A stretch of 48,400 nt of DNA from CAZDRI01 sp964508055 (GCA_964508055.1 CAZDRI010000010.1:1-48400); one strand, 5' to 3'; shown: positions 26,301-35,037, numbered from the stretch's first letter. Program-made: numbers and translations. Notes: generated by a model not told the origin, from the sequence alone.

Positions 26301-27902
26301 ATGCAATTAAAAATTCATGTAGGACAGCTTAATTTTACTGTAGGTTCAATAGTTAGTAACAGTAAAAAAATTATTGATTGTGCAAATAAAGCCAAAATTA
26401 ACAGTAATCCCGATTTATTAATTTTTCCAGAACTCGCTATATGCGGTTATCCTCCAGAAGATTTGCTTTTTAGAAATGATTTTGTAAAAAATATAACAAA
26501 GGAAATAAAAATATTAGCAAGCAAACTTCCAAATAATCAAATAGCAATAATAGGCTCTGTAACTTATGAAAAAAATAAACTTTTTAATAGTGCTATTGTT
26601 ATTAAAAATAAAAAAATAATAGCTAAATATCATAAACAAAAACTTCCTAACTATGGTGTTTTTGACGAAAAAAGATATTTTTCTAAAGGCAATAAATCTT
26701 TGGTATTTAGCTATAAGAATACTAATATTGGAATAGTTATCTGCGAAGATGCATGGAGTAGGAAAACTATAACTAACACAACTAAAAAAGGAGCTGAGTT
26801 AATAATTGTTATCAATGCTTCACCATATCAAATAAACAAACATAAAAATAGAACTAAATTAATTAGCAAACGAGCAATAGAAAATAATGTAGCAATTGTT
26901 TATGTAAATAGTATTGGTGGTCAAGATGAACTTGTCTTTGATGGTGGATCTTTTATGGTTGATAATAAAGGTAAGATTGTTACTCAGATGCCATTTTTTG
27001 AAGAATGTTCTTTGACTATAAAAAATGAAAAACAAATTAGCTTTGATAATAATATTGAAAAACAAACTTACAAAGCAATTACCTTAGCAACAAGAGATTA
27101 CATAATTAAAAATGGTTTTAAATCAGTTATATTAGGATTATCTGGCGGTATTGATTCTGCATTAACATTAGCTATAGCTGTTGATGCAATTGGCGGTGAG
27201 AATGTATATGCGCTAATGATGCCTTCACCTTTTACTACTGAGATCAGCATAAATGATGCTAAAAAACAGGCGAATGTCTTAAAAGTAAATTATTGTGAAA
27301 TTGATATCAAACCAATATTTGATGAATTTAATAATTCTTTAAATCCAATTTTCCAAGACTTAGAGCAAGATATCACTGAAGAAAATATTCAAGCAAGAAT
27401 AAGAGGTATTTTATTAATGGCTATTAGTAATAAATTTAATAGATTATTATTAGCTACTTCTAATAAATCTGAAACAGCGGTTGGATATGCAACAATTTAT
27501 GGCGATATGTGTGGTGGATTTGCACCACTTAAAGATATTGCTAAAACATTAGTATACAGATTAGCAAATTATAGAAATACTATCAGTGAAATAATACCAA
27601 ATAGAGTAATTGAAAGGCCACCATCAGCAGAGCTTAGACATAATCAATTAGATTCTGATAGCCTGCCTGATTATGAAACTTTAGATGCAATTATTGATTT
27701 ATTTGTGGAACAAAAACTTGCAGTAACTGATATAGTAAAACATGGTTTTGACAAAGTTTTAGTAACAAGAATAACTAAATTAATATTAAGAAATGAATAT
27801 AAAAGAAGACAAGCTCCTCCAGGACCTAAAATAACGAAAAATGCTTTTGGTAAGGAAAGACGCTATCCAATAACATCAGGTTATGCAAAAACAATAAAAT
27901 AA
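26301..27902 (+). CDS. nadE: Glutamine-dependent NAD+ synthetase
   Basis: A 533-residue two-domain enzyme converting deaminated NAD to NAD with ammonia from glutamine. The N-terminal nitrilase-type glutaminase has E44 (FPELAICGYPPEDLL), the Lys of KLPNYGVFDE (about 114) and the nucleophile C148 (VICEDAW). The C-terminal synthetase has the PP-loop LGLSGGIDSALTLA (277-290) and SNKSETAVGYATIYGD. Its end, KRRQAPPGPKIT, is typical. It is monocistronic by spacing: 205 bp separate it from the next gene. Confidence 0.97.
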   Translation: MQLKIHVGQLNFTVGSIVSNSKKIIDCANKAKINSNPDLLIFPELAICGYPPEDLLFRNDFVKNITKEIKILASKLPNNQIAIIGSVTYEKNKLFNSAIVIKNKKIIAKYHKQKLPNYGVFDEKRYFSKGNKSLVFSYKNTNIGIVICEDAWSRKTITNTTKKGAELIIVINASPYQINKHKNRTKLISKRAIENNVAIVYVNSIGGQDELVFDGGSFMVDNKGKIVTQMPFFEECSLTIKNEKQISFDNNIEKQTYKAITLATRDYIIKNGFKSVILGLSGGIDSALTLAIAVDAIGGENVYALMMPSPFTTEISINDAKKQANVLKVNYCEIDIKPIFDEFNNSLNPIFQDLEQDITEENIQARIRGILLMAISNKFNRLLLATSNKSETAVGYATIYGDMCGGFAPLKDIAKTLVYRLANYRNTISEIIPNRVIERPPSAELRHNQLDSDSLPDYETLDAIIDLFVEQKLAVTDIVKHGFDKVLVTRITKLILRNEYKRRQAPPGPKITKNAFGKERRYPITSGYAKTIK

Positions 27903-27965
27903 TAATGAATAAACATATTGATGATTATATTTTTTTTAGTTGTTGTAAATCATAGCAACAAAACG

Positions 27966-27985
27966 AGACCTTTTGCAAAAGGTCT
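27966..27985. repeat. Perfect 20-bp palindrome after nadE
   Basis: AGACCTTTTG is followed directly by its exact reverse complement CAAAAGGTCT. There is no loop and no T-run, so it is a poor intrinsic terminator. The extended CGAGACCTTTTGCAAAAGG recalls the terminal inverted repeats of some IS5-group elements, so it may be a footprint of two joined ends after excision, but that comparison is from memory. It also lies where nadE transcription should end. Confidence 0.45.
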
Positions 27986-28107
27986 TAGAGTGCTAAAAAA
28001 TTAATTGAAGATATTAACAAAAGTATTTAGATGTTTTTATTAAAGGTGAAAATACTACTTAGAGGACTTTGATAAAATAGATATTTTTAAAAATAACTGG
28101 AGGAAAA

Positions 28108-28461
28108 ATGAAATACCAAGGTAGTTGTCATTGTGGTGCAATAAAATTTTCTTTTGAGGAAGATGAAGTAACAAATGGACTGCGTTGTAATTGTTCAATA
28201 TGTGCCCGTAAAGGAGCCGCTATGTCTTCTTTTACTAAATATAAGGATGAACTTAATATTAAAGTTGAGGATGACAATTTAGCTCTGTATCAATTTGATT
28301 CAAAAGTAGCTAAGCATTTTTTTTGTAAAAAATGTGGTATTTATCCATTTCACGAAACTATAAGATACCCTGGCAAATACCGGGTTAATTTAGGTTGCGT
28401 TAAAAACATAGATACTAATAATTTAGATATAACAATTTTTGATGGTAAAAATTTATTGTAG
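28108..28461 (+). CDS. GFA-family (DUF636/CENP-V-like) zinc protein
   Basis: A 117-residue protein with the cysteine layout of GFA (glutathione-dependent formaldehyde-activating) family members: GSCHCGAIKF near the N-terminus, then CNCSICARKG, then FFCKKCGIYPFHE. These cysteines bind structural and catalytic zinc. Many members of the family have no known activity, so the substrate is open. A strong ribosome binding site (GGAGG) precedes the ATG. The stop codon is directly followed by the rnhA start codon, so the two genes are co-translated. Confidence 0.85.
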   Translation: MKYQGSCHCGAIKFSFEEDEVTNGLRCNCSICARKGAAMSSFTKYKDELNIKVEDDNLALYQFDSKVAKHFFCKKCGIYPFHETIRYPGKYRVNLGCVKNIDTNNLDITIFDGKNLL

Positions 28462-28896
28462 ATGAGTGAAAAAATAATAATTTATACTGATGGTGGTTGC
28501 CGCGGTAATCCAGGTATTGGTGGTTGGGGAGCATATTTAAGTTATAAAGGTTCAGAAAAGAAAATATCAGGATTTGAGAAAAATACTACCAATAATCGTA
28601 TGGAACTTACTGCTGCAATAAAGGCATTAGAAACTTTAAAAAAAAACATACCCATAGATTTATACACTGATTCTAAATATGTGATGCACGGTATTACGCA
28701 GTGGATAAAAAATTGGAAAAAAAGAGATTGGAAAAAAGTTAAAAATGTTGACTTATGGCAAAAGTTAGATTTGTTGAATCAAAAATATAAAATAAAATGG
28801 CATTGGGTAAAAGGACATAGCAATATTAAAGGGAACGAAATTGCCGATGAGTTGGTCAATATAGCTATGGATACATTAGAATTACAAGATTTTTAA
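28462..28896 (+). CDS. rnhA: Ribonuclease HI
   Basis: A 144-residue RNase H1 that degrades the RNA strand of RNA-DNA hybrids such as Okazaki primers and R-loops. The four acidic metal ligands are D10 (IYTDGGCRGNPG), the Glu of NRMELTA, the Asp of YTDSKYV and the Asp of NEIADELV. HWVKGHSN contains the catalytic His loop. Length is close to the usual 155. It is translated straight from the GFA stop codon with no gap. Confidence 0.97.
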   Translation: MSEKIIIYTDGGCRGNPGIGGWGAYLSYKGSEKKISGFEKNTTNNRMELTAAIKALETLKKNIPIDLYTDSKYVMHGITQWIKNWKKRDWKKVKNVDLWQKLDLLNQKYKIKWHWVKGHSNIKGNEIADELVNIAMDTLELQDF

Positions 28897-29221
28897 GTTA
28901 AATTAGTTAAATCAGAGCATACTAAAGCAAAGATTACTAAAAAAAACCAACAAAGAAAACTAAAGCCAATCTTATTGTTTTACCAAAATTATTTATTTTG
29001 TCCAAAATGGAATAGTATGTAGTTCAATCTGAATAAGTATATAAAGAGTAATTAATAACTAGTTTATTAAATATTTTTCCTCAAATTCCATCTCCCAATA
29101 TAGTTTTACAATGGTCTTTTTATATAACTATTTCTAAATATTATAATATTGTAATATATTTGCAATTTGGTTTGAAGTGTTATCTAATTGCAAAAATTAT
29201 ACTTATAGATATTTTATTGAT
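28897..29221. other. Intergenic region before the secreted-protein/rhodanese operon
   Basis: About 325 bp with no gene-like frame. It is very A/T-rich. The final 60 bp contain several TTGCAA and TATA-like hexamers that could promote the operon starting at 29222, but no single pair stands out. No repeat or stable hairpin was recognised. Confidence 0.3.
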
Positions 29222-29500
29222 ATGATGCAAATTAGTAAAAATTTAATAATAGCATTAATGTTTTTATTCTTAATTCCATGCTATGCAGTAGGCACTACTC
29301 CTGATGAGGTTGCAAAAATTCTTGAAGAATATAACGATGGCGTTCCAGTGTTAGGAAAGGAACCTATTGAAGAAGAAATGCAACTAGTTAGAGATGGTGC
29401 TCAAGGTTATTGTGAAGAGAAAGAAGATGATGCTAGAGAAGAATGTGTGATGGATTATTATGCAGCACATAATTTAGATGAAGAACCAGATTGTGATTAA
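29222..29500 (+). CDS. Small secreted acidic cysteine-containing protein
   Basis: I chose the ATG at 29222 (92 residues). A GTG 45 bp upstream would add only a poor, hydrophilic extension before the signal peptide. The new start gives a classic signal peptide, MMQISKNLIIALMFLFLIPC then YA, with cleavage after CYA or nearby. The mature part is about 70 residues, strongly acidic, with three Cys (YCEEK, EECVM, PDCD) and a TPDEVAKILEEYNDG helix. I do not recognise a family. It lies 29 bp before the first exported rhodanese and probably shares its transcript, so it may be a periplasmic partner in sulfur or redox chemistry; this is inference. Confidence 0.6.
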   Translation: MMQISKNLIIALMFLFLIPCYAVGTTPDEVAKILEEYNDGVPVLGKEPIEEEMQLVRDGAQGYCEEKEDDAREECVMDYYAAHNLDEEPDCD

Positions 29501-29529
29501 TAAGTTTAAAATAAAAAGGAGAAAATAAT

Positions 29530-30156
29530 ATGAAAATTAGTTTTTTAATATCTTTAATATCAGCATTTATGCTTTTACTTAGTCAAAACATATATGCAAA
29601 ACCAGTAGGAATAGCCAAAGGAATTATGGAAGTTGCTGGCATTTCTAGAGTTCAAGACAACAAAGCAACAGTTGACCCAGCATTTGCTAAAACATCGCGT
29701 CCTTGCCCTCCATTTTGTATTCAACCTATGAATCCATTTAAACCTGCACAGGTAGAAACTATTGGTGAAAGAGAAATTATTGATGCAGCAAAAAAAGTTG
29801 CTTCAGGTGATAAGTCTTTATTATTAGTAGATTCTCGCACTCCGGGCTGGGTGAAAAGAGGTACAATCCCTCATTCAATAAATGTTCCATTTACTAAACT
29901 TAATGCAAAAGCTGTTGCAAAAGACCCTGATGCCGTAGCAGAAATATTAACTGATACTTTTGGAGCAAGCGAGCAAGATGGTATATGGAATTTCAATAAT
30001 GCTAAAACTTTATACCTTTTCTGTAATGGTATGTGGTGTGGTCAATCACCTGCTTCTATTAGAGCATTATTAGCAGTTGGTTATCCAGAACACAAAATTA
30101 AATACTATCGCGGTGGTATGCAGGATTGGAAGATCTTAGGTTTGAGTACTAAATAA
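29530..30156 (+). CDS. Exported rhodanese-like protein (copy 1)
   Basis: A 208-residue protein with a signal peptide (MKISFLISLISAFMLLLSQ, then NIYA, cleaved near residue 23) and one rhodanese domain, so it acts in the periplasm. SLLLVDSRTPGWVKRGTIPH is the CH2A-type rhodanese motif. LFCNGMWCGQSPASIRALL is the active-site loop with Cys-Asn-Gly-x-Trp-Cys, a form seen in exported rhodanese-like proteins. An upstream SRPCPPFCIQPM block has three closely spaced Cys/Pro elements. Rhodaneses move sulfane sulfur between thiols. A tight SD (AGGAG) precedes the start. The second copy, 19 bp downstream, is nearly identical from about residue 45 on. Confidence 0.83.
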   Translation: MKISFLISLISAFMLLLSQNIYAKPVGIAKGIMEVAGISRVQDNKATVDPAFAKTSRPCPPFCIQPMNPFKPAQVETIGEREIIDAAKKVASGDKSLLLVDSRTPGWVKRGTIPHSINVPFTKLNAKAVAKDPDAVAEILTDTFGASEQDGIWNFNNAKTLYLFCNGMWCGQSPASIRALLAVGYPEHKIKYYRGGMQDWKILGLSTK

Positions 30157-30175
30157 CATAAAATAAAGGAAAAAA

Positions 30176-30844
30176 ATGAAACTATTAAATATAACATTTT
30201 TAACTTTTATAGCTGCTTCTTTTGTAAATGCTGCAGAGCTTAGAGATAGCAGCTATAATTGGAATAAGTCTTCCAGTAGTAGTTCTGGCAAAGTGGCTTT
30301 GTATAAAGGTGTGCACAGTGTTGCTGGCATTTCTCGTAATCAAAATACAAAAGCAACAATTGACCCAGCATTTGCTAAAACATCACGCCCTTGTCCACCG
30401 TTTTGTATTCAACCAATGCATCCATTTAAGCCTGCACAAGTAGAAACTATTGGTGAAAGAGAAATTATTGATGCAGCAGCAAGAGTTGCTTCTGGTGATA
30501 AGTCTTTATTATTAGTAGATTCTCGCACTCCAGGTTGGGTGAAAAGAGGCACAATCCCTCATTCAATAAATGTTCCATTTACTAAACTTAATGCAAAAGC
30601 TGTGGCAAAAGACCCTGATGCAGTAGCAGAAATATTAATTGAGACTTTTGGAGCAAGCGAGCAAGATGGTATATGGAATTTCAATAATGCTAAAACTTTA
30701 TACCTTTTCTGTAATGGTATGTGGTGTGGTCAATCACCTGCTTCTATTAGAGCATTATTAGCAGTTGGCTACCCAGAGCAAAAAATCAAATACTATCGTG
30801 GTGGTATGCAAGATTGGAAAATCTTAGGATTAACTACAAAATAG
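30176..30844 (+). CDS. Exported rhodanese-like protein (copy 2)
   Basis: A 222-residue tandem paralogue of the preceding gene. The signal peptide (MKLLNITFLTFIAASFVNA) and a Ser-rich linker (SSSSSSG, about 34-40) differ from copy 1. From SRPCPPFCIQPM to the C-terminus the two proteins differ at only a few positions. The rhodanese loop LFCNGMWCGQSPASIRALL is unchanged, so both should be active. The DNA is also almost identical over long blocks (for example more than 100 bp around 30650-30770 against 29960-30080), pointing to a recent duplication or gene conversion. An intrinsic terminator follows. Confidence 0.83.
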   Translation: MKLLNITFLTFIAASFVNAAELRDSSYNWNKSSSSSSGKVALYKGVHSVAGISRNQNTKATIDPAFAKTSRPCPPFCIQPMHPFKPAQVETIGEREIIDAAARVASGDKSLLLVDSRTPGWVKRGTIPHSINVPFTKLNAKAVAKDPDAVAEILIETFGASEQDGIWNFNNAKTLYLFCNGMWCGQSPASIRALLAVGYPEQKIKYYRGGMQDWKILGLTTK

Positions 30845-30866
30845 TATATAAGTGATTAATTACTTT

Positions 30867-30900
30867 AAAAGGGTGCATAAAAAGCATCCTTTTTATTTTT
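30867..30900 (+). terminator. Intrinsic terminator of the rhodanese operon
   Basis: AAAAGGGTGC and GCATCCTTTT form a 10-bp stem (one G-T pair) with a 7-nt A-rich loop, followed by a long T-rich tail (TTTTTATTTTT). It lies 23 bp after the stop codon of the second rhodanese. Confidence 0.8.
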
Positions 30901-30927
30901 TAATATTTATTATTTTTTATTAAGAAA

Positions 30928-31773
30928 ATGCCATATTTAAGACTATTAATTATTTTGCTAATATCTAATATAACTACAAGTCAAGCCGTAATTCCAAACT
31001 TTCCAAGTACTATAAGAAATATGATGGATGATATAACAGCTAATGTTATTGAGCCAGATTTTAGAAGAGAAGGAATATTAATAACTGAAATTGAAGATTC
31101 AATTATGGATGGTGAAGTTCAGTGGTTAGATTTATTTACTGGTGAAAAAATATTTAGTATCTACACTGAAACAGAAGCAGATGAAGTTAATGGAGGTGCG
31201 ATAGTTTTACATAATAGAGGCTATCATGCAAATTGGGAAAGCGTAATAAAACCACTTAGAATAGACCTTACAAATTATGGATGGAATACTTTAGCAGTGC
31301 AAATGCCAGTATTAAATAAAAAAGCTAAATATTATGATTATGTACCTATATTTCCTTATACATATACTAGAATTAAAGCAGCAATTGATTATCTTAAATC
31401 TCAAGGATTAAAAAAGATAGTCATCATAGGGCATGGCTGTGGCGTTCATATGGCAATGAGTTATATTGATATATTTTCTGATAATGAAATTGATGCTTTT
31501 GTTGGTATAGGTATGGGTGCAACTGATTTTAGACAAAAAATGGTAAAACCATTTCCATTTTTTAAAATGCAAGCTCCTATATTAGATGTTTTTGGAGAAT
31601 TTGATTTTCCTGGAGTAAGAAGATTAGCAAATCAAAGAAAAATTGAATTTGATGCTATAAATAATCCCAAAAATCAGCAAATCGTAATTAAAAATGCAGG
31701 ACATTATTTTAAAGAAGAAGGCACAGAAAAAGATTTATTGACTAAAATCAGCTCATGGCTGAGCAAAATTTAA
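30928..31773 (+). CDS. DUF3530-like alpha/beta-hydrolase, exported
   Basis: A 281-residue protein with a hydrophobic N-terminal signal (MPYLRLLIILLISNITTSQ, cleavage near ITTSQA). The alpha/beta-hydrolase core includes GAIVLHNRGYHANWESVIKP (oxyanion region), GWNTLAVQMP, IVIIGHGCGVHMAM and a late NAGHYF with the acid/His part (FGEFDFPG, GHYFKE). At the nucleophile elbow GHGCG the usual Ser is replaced by Gly, with Cys next to it, so normal hydrolase catalysis is doubtful. DUF3530 members share a similar elbow. It overlaps the next glycosyltransferase by 19 bp. The substrate is unknown. Confidence 0.72.
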   Translation: MPYLRLLIILLISNITTSQAVIPNFPSTIRNMMDDITANVIEPDFRREGILITEIEDSIMDGEVQWLDLFTGEKIFSIYTETEADEVNGGAIVLHNRGYHANWESVIKPLRIDLTNYGWNTLAVQMPVLNKKAKYYDYVPIFPYTYTRIKAAIDYLKSQGLKKIVIIGHGCGVHMAMSYIDIFSDNEIDAFVGIGMGATDFRQKMVKPFPFFKMQAPILDVFGEFDFPGVRRLANQRKIEFDAINNPKNQQIVIKNAGHYFKEEGTEKDLLTKISSWLSKI

Positions 31774-32882
31774 AACTACTTTTTATAGTAAATCAAGCAG
31801 AATTTTTTATATCACACCGCCTACCAATAGCAATAGCTGCTAAAAATAATGGTTATGAAGTGCATATTGCCTGTGCAGATAGCCCAAAGATACAATGTTT
31901 AACTGATTTAGGTTTTAAAGTACATAAATTAAAATTAAAGAGAAGTAGCATATTAAGTGTCTTCTTTGAGTTTTTTGAAATATATAATTTATTAAAAACC
32001 ATAAAATTTGATATATTACATTTAGTAACTATAAAACCTGTCCTAATAGGCGGTATAGCAGCAAGATTAGTTAATGTAAAGGCAGTAGTATATGCAATAA
32101 CAGGATTAGGATTTATTTTTATAACTACTGGTTTTGTTGCAAGTGTTAAACGCTTTATTATTAAATTATTTTATAAAGTAGCTCTTAAACATAAGAATTC
32201 TTATATTATTTTCCAAAATCAAGATGATGTAAATTTATTTAGCTCTAATAATTTAATAAATAGTAAACAGGCAGTAATAATAAAAGGCTCTGGTGTTGAT
32301 TTAGAGAAATTTAAGCCAATAACAAAAAAAAGTAACAATGATGAAGTAACAGTTATCTTAGCAGCAAGAATGTTAAGAGATAAAGGAGTTTATGAGTTTA
32401 ATCAAGCAGCTAATATTTTATTAGCAAAAAATATAAATGCTAAATTTATATTAGCAGGAGGTTTAGATGAAGCTGGTAACCCAACTAGAATACCAAAATC
32501 AGAGCTATTAAGTTTTAAAAATATTAATTGGATAGACCACCAAAATGATATGGTAACTGTGTTAAATAGCGCTGATATTATCTGTTTACCTTCGTATCGT
32601 GAAGGATTGCCAAAAGTGCTTTGTGAAGCCTGTGCTTGCGGCTTGCCTATTGTTACTACTGATACTCCAGGATGTAAAGATGTGGTTGAAGATGGTAAAA
32701 ATGGTTATTTAGTACCTATAAAAGATGTAAATAAATTAAGTGATGCTTTAGAGAAATTAATTATTAATAAAGACCTCAGAGAGAAATTTGGCAAATATTC
32801 ATATAAAAAAGCATTACAAGAATTTAACATAAATAAAGTAATTTCAAGCACTCTTAATATTTATAAAAAACTTTTAAAATAA
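31755..32882 (+). CDS. GT4-family glycosyltransferase
   Basis: A 375-residue GT-B glycosyltransferase. LFIVNQAEFFISHRLPIAIA (about 9-28) is typical of the PglA/WbpT-type branch that acts on undecaprenyl-linked N-acetylated sugars. FDILHLVTIKPVLIGGIAAR and YREGLPKVLCEACACGLPIV (with the E-x7-E donor motif) complete the fold. It overlaps the DUF3530 gene, and its 3' end meets the convergent DUF455 gene with only a 2-bp gap. It likely adds the second sugar of a repeat unit initiated elsewhere. Confidence 0.88.
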   Translation: MAEQNLKLLFIVNQAEFFISHRLPIAIAAKNNGYEVHIACADSPKIQCLTDLGFKVHKLKLKRSSILSVFFEFFEIYNLLKTIKFDILHLVTIKPVLIGGIAARLVNVKAVVYAITGLGFIFITTGFVASVKRFIIKLFYKVALKHKNSYIIFQNQDDVNLFSSNNLINSKQAVIIKGSGVDLEKFKPITKKSNNDEVTVILAARMLRDKGVYEFNQAANILLAKNINAKFILAGGLDEAGNPTRIPKSELLSFKNINWIDHQNDMVTVLNSADIICLPSYREGLPKVLCEACACGLPIVTTDTPGCKDVVEDGKNGYLVPIKDVNKLSDALEKLIINKDLREKFGKYSYKKALQEFNINKVISSTLNIYKKLLK

Positions 32883-32884
32883 AG

Positions 32885-33664
32885 CTAACCATTTATATAA
32901 TTTAACTCTCTTATCTTAAATCCAGCTTGTTTTCTTGCTTCAATATTAACAGGTGGTTTTAGTTTTTCTCCTATATGTTTTTTAATAAGTGCAATAAATG
33001 TATCTTCATTATTTAAATTACGCTTTTTACAAATATAATCAAACCAATAACTTCCTATTTTTACATGCCCTATTTCATCTTTTAAGATAATGTCTAATAA
33101 ATCAGGCATTTTTACATACCTTGAATTTATAAATTTTTTTTTAATTAATGGATTAACATCTAAACCTCTTGCTTCTAAAAGTCTTGGCACTAAAGCCATT
33201 CTTTCTAATATATCACTGTCAGTTTTAAGAGCCATTTCCCAAAGACCATTATGAGCATCAAAATCACCATATTTATATCCTATTTCTTTTAAGTAATTTT
33301 GCACCAAAGAAAAATGGTAGCATTCTTCTTTAGCTACTTGTAACCAATCATAATAATATTCCTCAGGCAGGTCTTGAAAGCGATATACAGCATCTAATGC
33401 TAAATTAATAGCGTTAAATTCTATATGGCATATTGCGTGAATAGTGTGTATTAAACCAATATCACCTTTTTTTCTATTTGGAACATCTTTGAAATCAACT
33501 AATTTTGGCTTTTTAGGTCTTCCTGGAATTGTTATTCTTGTTATTTTTATTTTATCTAAATTAAATTTAGTAAAATTTTCATATAAGTTTTTTATTGCTA
33601 AACATTTTTCTAAAGGCTCTGTAATTTTTATTGCTTTATAAACATTTGTAAATAAATTATCCAT
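32885..33664 (-). CDS. DUF455 family ferritin-like protein
   Basis: A 259-residue helical protein of the DUF455 family, which has a ferritin/MiaE-like di-iron fold. The probable metal ligands are in HAICHIEFNAI (E and H), AKEECYHF (E, E, H) and ILKDEIGHVKIG (E, H), the repeating ExxH pairs of di-iron carboxylate proteins. LEARGLDVNPLIKKKF is a family hallmark. The function is unknown; an oxygenase or hydroxylase activity is possible. Its stop lies 2 bp from the convergent glycosyltransferase stop, and its start overlaps the end of ratA by 8 bp. Confidence 0.85.
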   Translation of the reverse strand: MDNLFTNVYKAIKITEPLEKCLAIKNLYENFTKFNLDKIKITRITIPGRPKKPKLVDFKDVPNRKKGDIGLIHTIHAICHIEFNAINLALDAVYRFQDLPEEYYYDWLQVAKEECYHFSLVQNYLKEIGYKYGDFDAHNGLWEMALKTDSDILERMALVPRLLEARGLDVNPLIKKKFINSRYVKMPDLLDIILKDEIGHVKIGSYWFDYICKKRNLNNEDTFIALIKKHIGEKLKPPVNIEARKQAGFKIRELNYING

Positions 33665-34088
33665 ATAATTCTTTAGCTCTATTTATAAATGCATCTAATT
33701 GAGAATTAGCAATCTGACTGAATACTGGAGCAATTGTAAAGTCCATTAATTTATTATTAAAACTAAAAGTTAACTTTAAACTCACTTTACATTTACTATC
33801 ATTAATTTTATTGAAACTCCATTCTCCAAATAAAGTTTTAAATGGTCCATCTTTTAGGTTCATAGTAATTTTTTGATACTTTTCTAAATTATTTATTGTG
33901 GTAAAAGTTTGTCTAAATTTTGATTTATTAATACTTAAAGATGCAATAATTTGTACATCGCTTTGCATTATAATTTTACTTTTCTCACACCAATTTAAGA
34001 ATAAAGGGTAATCTTTAATATTATTAACTAAATAATACATTTTTTCTTGAGAATAAGGGACAATTTGAGTTTTAAAGATTTTATGCAT
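33657..34088 (-). CDS. ratA: RatA/Coq10-like START-domain protein
   Basis: A 143-residue SRPBCC (START-like) protein of the RatA/COQ10 family: FKTQIVPYSQEKMYYLVNNI at the N-terminus, then YPLFLNWC (substrate-cavity lip), a middle MNLKDGPFKTLFGEW hairpin, and a long final helix with FTIAPVFSQIANSQLDAF. Family members bind polyprenyl quinones or act on ribosome 50S assembly (RatA). The divergent neighbour smpB, 11 bp away, is the standard gammaproteobacterial arrangement. The toxin role proposed for E. coli RatA is not secure here. Confidence 0.85.
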   Translation of the reverse strand: MHKIFKTQIVPYSQEKMYYLVNNIKDYPLFLNWCEKSKIIMQSDVQIIASLSINKSKFRQTFTTINNLEKYQKITMNLKDGPFKTLFGEWSFNKINDSKCKVSLKLTFSFNNKLMDFTIAPVFSQIANSQLDAFINRAKELYG

Positions 34089-34099
34089 AACAAAAATTA

Positions 34100-34573
34100 A
34101 TGGCTAAAAGTAAAAAACAAAATGATAACTTAATTGCTGTAAATAAAAAAGCAAGACATGATTATTTTATAGAACAAAACTTAGAGGCAGGTGTTAGTTT
34201 ACAAGGTTGGGAAGTAAAGAGTCTAAAAGAAAAGAAAGTCCAACTAAAAGAAAGCTATGTTATTTTAAAAGATAATGAAATGTGGTTGTTTGGTGCTCAT
34301 ATATCACCTCTAAAAACCACATCATCACATATTAATGCTGATCCAATTCGCACAAGAAAACTTTTATTACACAGAATTGAAATTAATAAAATTAAAAATA
34401 AAATCAATCAAAAAGGTTCTACAGCAGTTCCTTTAAAGCTATATTGGTCTAGAGGTAAGGTTAAATTAGAAATTGGTATAGCAAAAGGTAAAAAATCTTA
34501 TGATAAACGCCAAACAATAAAAGAGCGAGATTGGTCAAGAGATAAAGATAGACTTTTAAAACAAAATAGATAA
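34100..34573 (+). CDS. smpB: SsrA-binding protein
   Basis: A 157-residue protein that binds tmRNA and rescues stalled ribosomes. NKKARHDYFIEQNLEAGVSL, LQGWEVKSLKEKKVQLKESY and PLKLYWSRGKVKLEIGIAKG are the conserved OB-barrel blocks. The basic C-terminal tail (KKSYDKRQTIKERDWSRDKD) is the element that enters the mRNA channel. Length is normal. It is divergent from ratA and followed 44 bp later by ndk. Confidence 0.97.
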   Translation: MAKSKKQNDNLIAVNKKARHDYFIEQNLEAGVSLQGWEVKSLKEKKVQLKESYVILKDNEMWLFGAHISPLKTTSSHINADPIRTRKLLLHRIEINKIKNKINQKGSTAVPLKLYWSRGKVKLEIGIAKGKKSYDKRQTIKERDWSRDKDRLLKQNR

Positions 34574-34617
34574 ACTTAGGTAAAATTTATTTTTCTTTTT
34601 ATTCGGAGCAAGTTAAC

Positions 34618-35037
34618 ATGGAACGCACATTATCAATAGTAAAGCCAAATGCAGTAGCAAAAAACATAATAGGTAAAATTTATATGCGGTTTGAACAATC
34701 AGGTCTTAAAATTATTGCAGCAAAAATGCTGCATCTTAATAAAACTGAAGCTGAAGGTTTTTATGCTGTGCATAAGGAAAGGCCTTTTTATAATGATTTA
34801 GTTAAATTTATGACTTCTGCTCCAGTGATGGTTCAAGTATTAGAAGGTAAAAATGCTGTTAGTAAAAATAGAGAAATTATGGGTGCAACTAATCCTAAAG
34901 ATGCAGCACCCGGCACAATTCGTGCTGATTTTGCTGATAGCTTAGAAGCAAATGCTGTGCATGGCTCTGATTCATTAGAAAATGCAAAAATTGAAATAGA
35001 CTATTTTTTCAAAGCAGATGAGATTTGTCCTCGCTAA
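34618..35037 (+). CDS. ndk: Nucleoside diphosphate kinase
   Basis: A 139-residue enzyme balancing nucleoside triphosphates by a phosphohistidine relay. RTLSIVKPNAVAKN is the N-terminal strand, MGATNPKDAAPGTIRADFA is the nucleotide-binding block, and NAVHGSDSLENAKIEI holds the active His and the family signature (NxxHGSDS). A GGAGC ribosome binding site lies upstream. It is 7 bp from rlmN, in the ndk-rlmN order common in gammaproteobacteria. Confidence 0.97.
   Translation: MERTLSIVKPNAVAKNIIGKIYMRFEQSGLKIIAAKMLHLNKTEAEGFYAVHKERPFYNDLVKFMTSAPVMVQVLEGKNAVSKNREIMGATNPKDAAPGTIRADFADSLEANAVHGSDSLENAKIEIDYFFKADEICPR

Noticed and set aside
29177..29221. GTG start extending the secreted protein by 15 residues
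   Set aside because: The extension is hydrophilic and would bury the signal peptide; the ATG at 29222 fits better.
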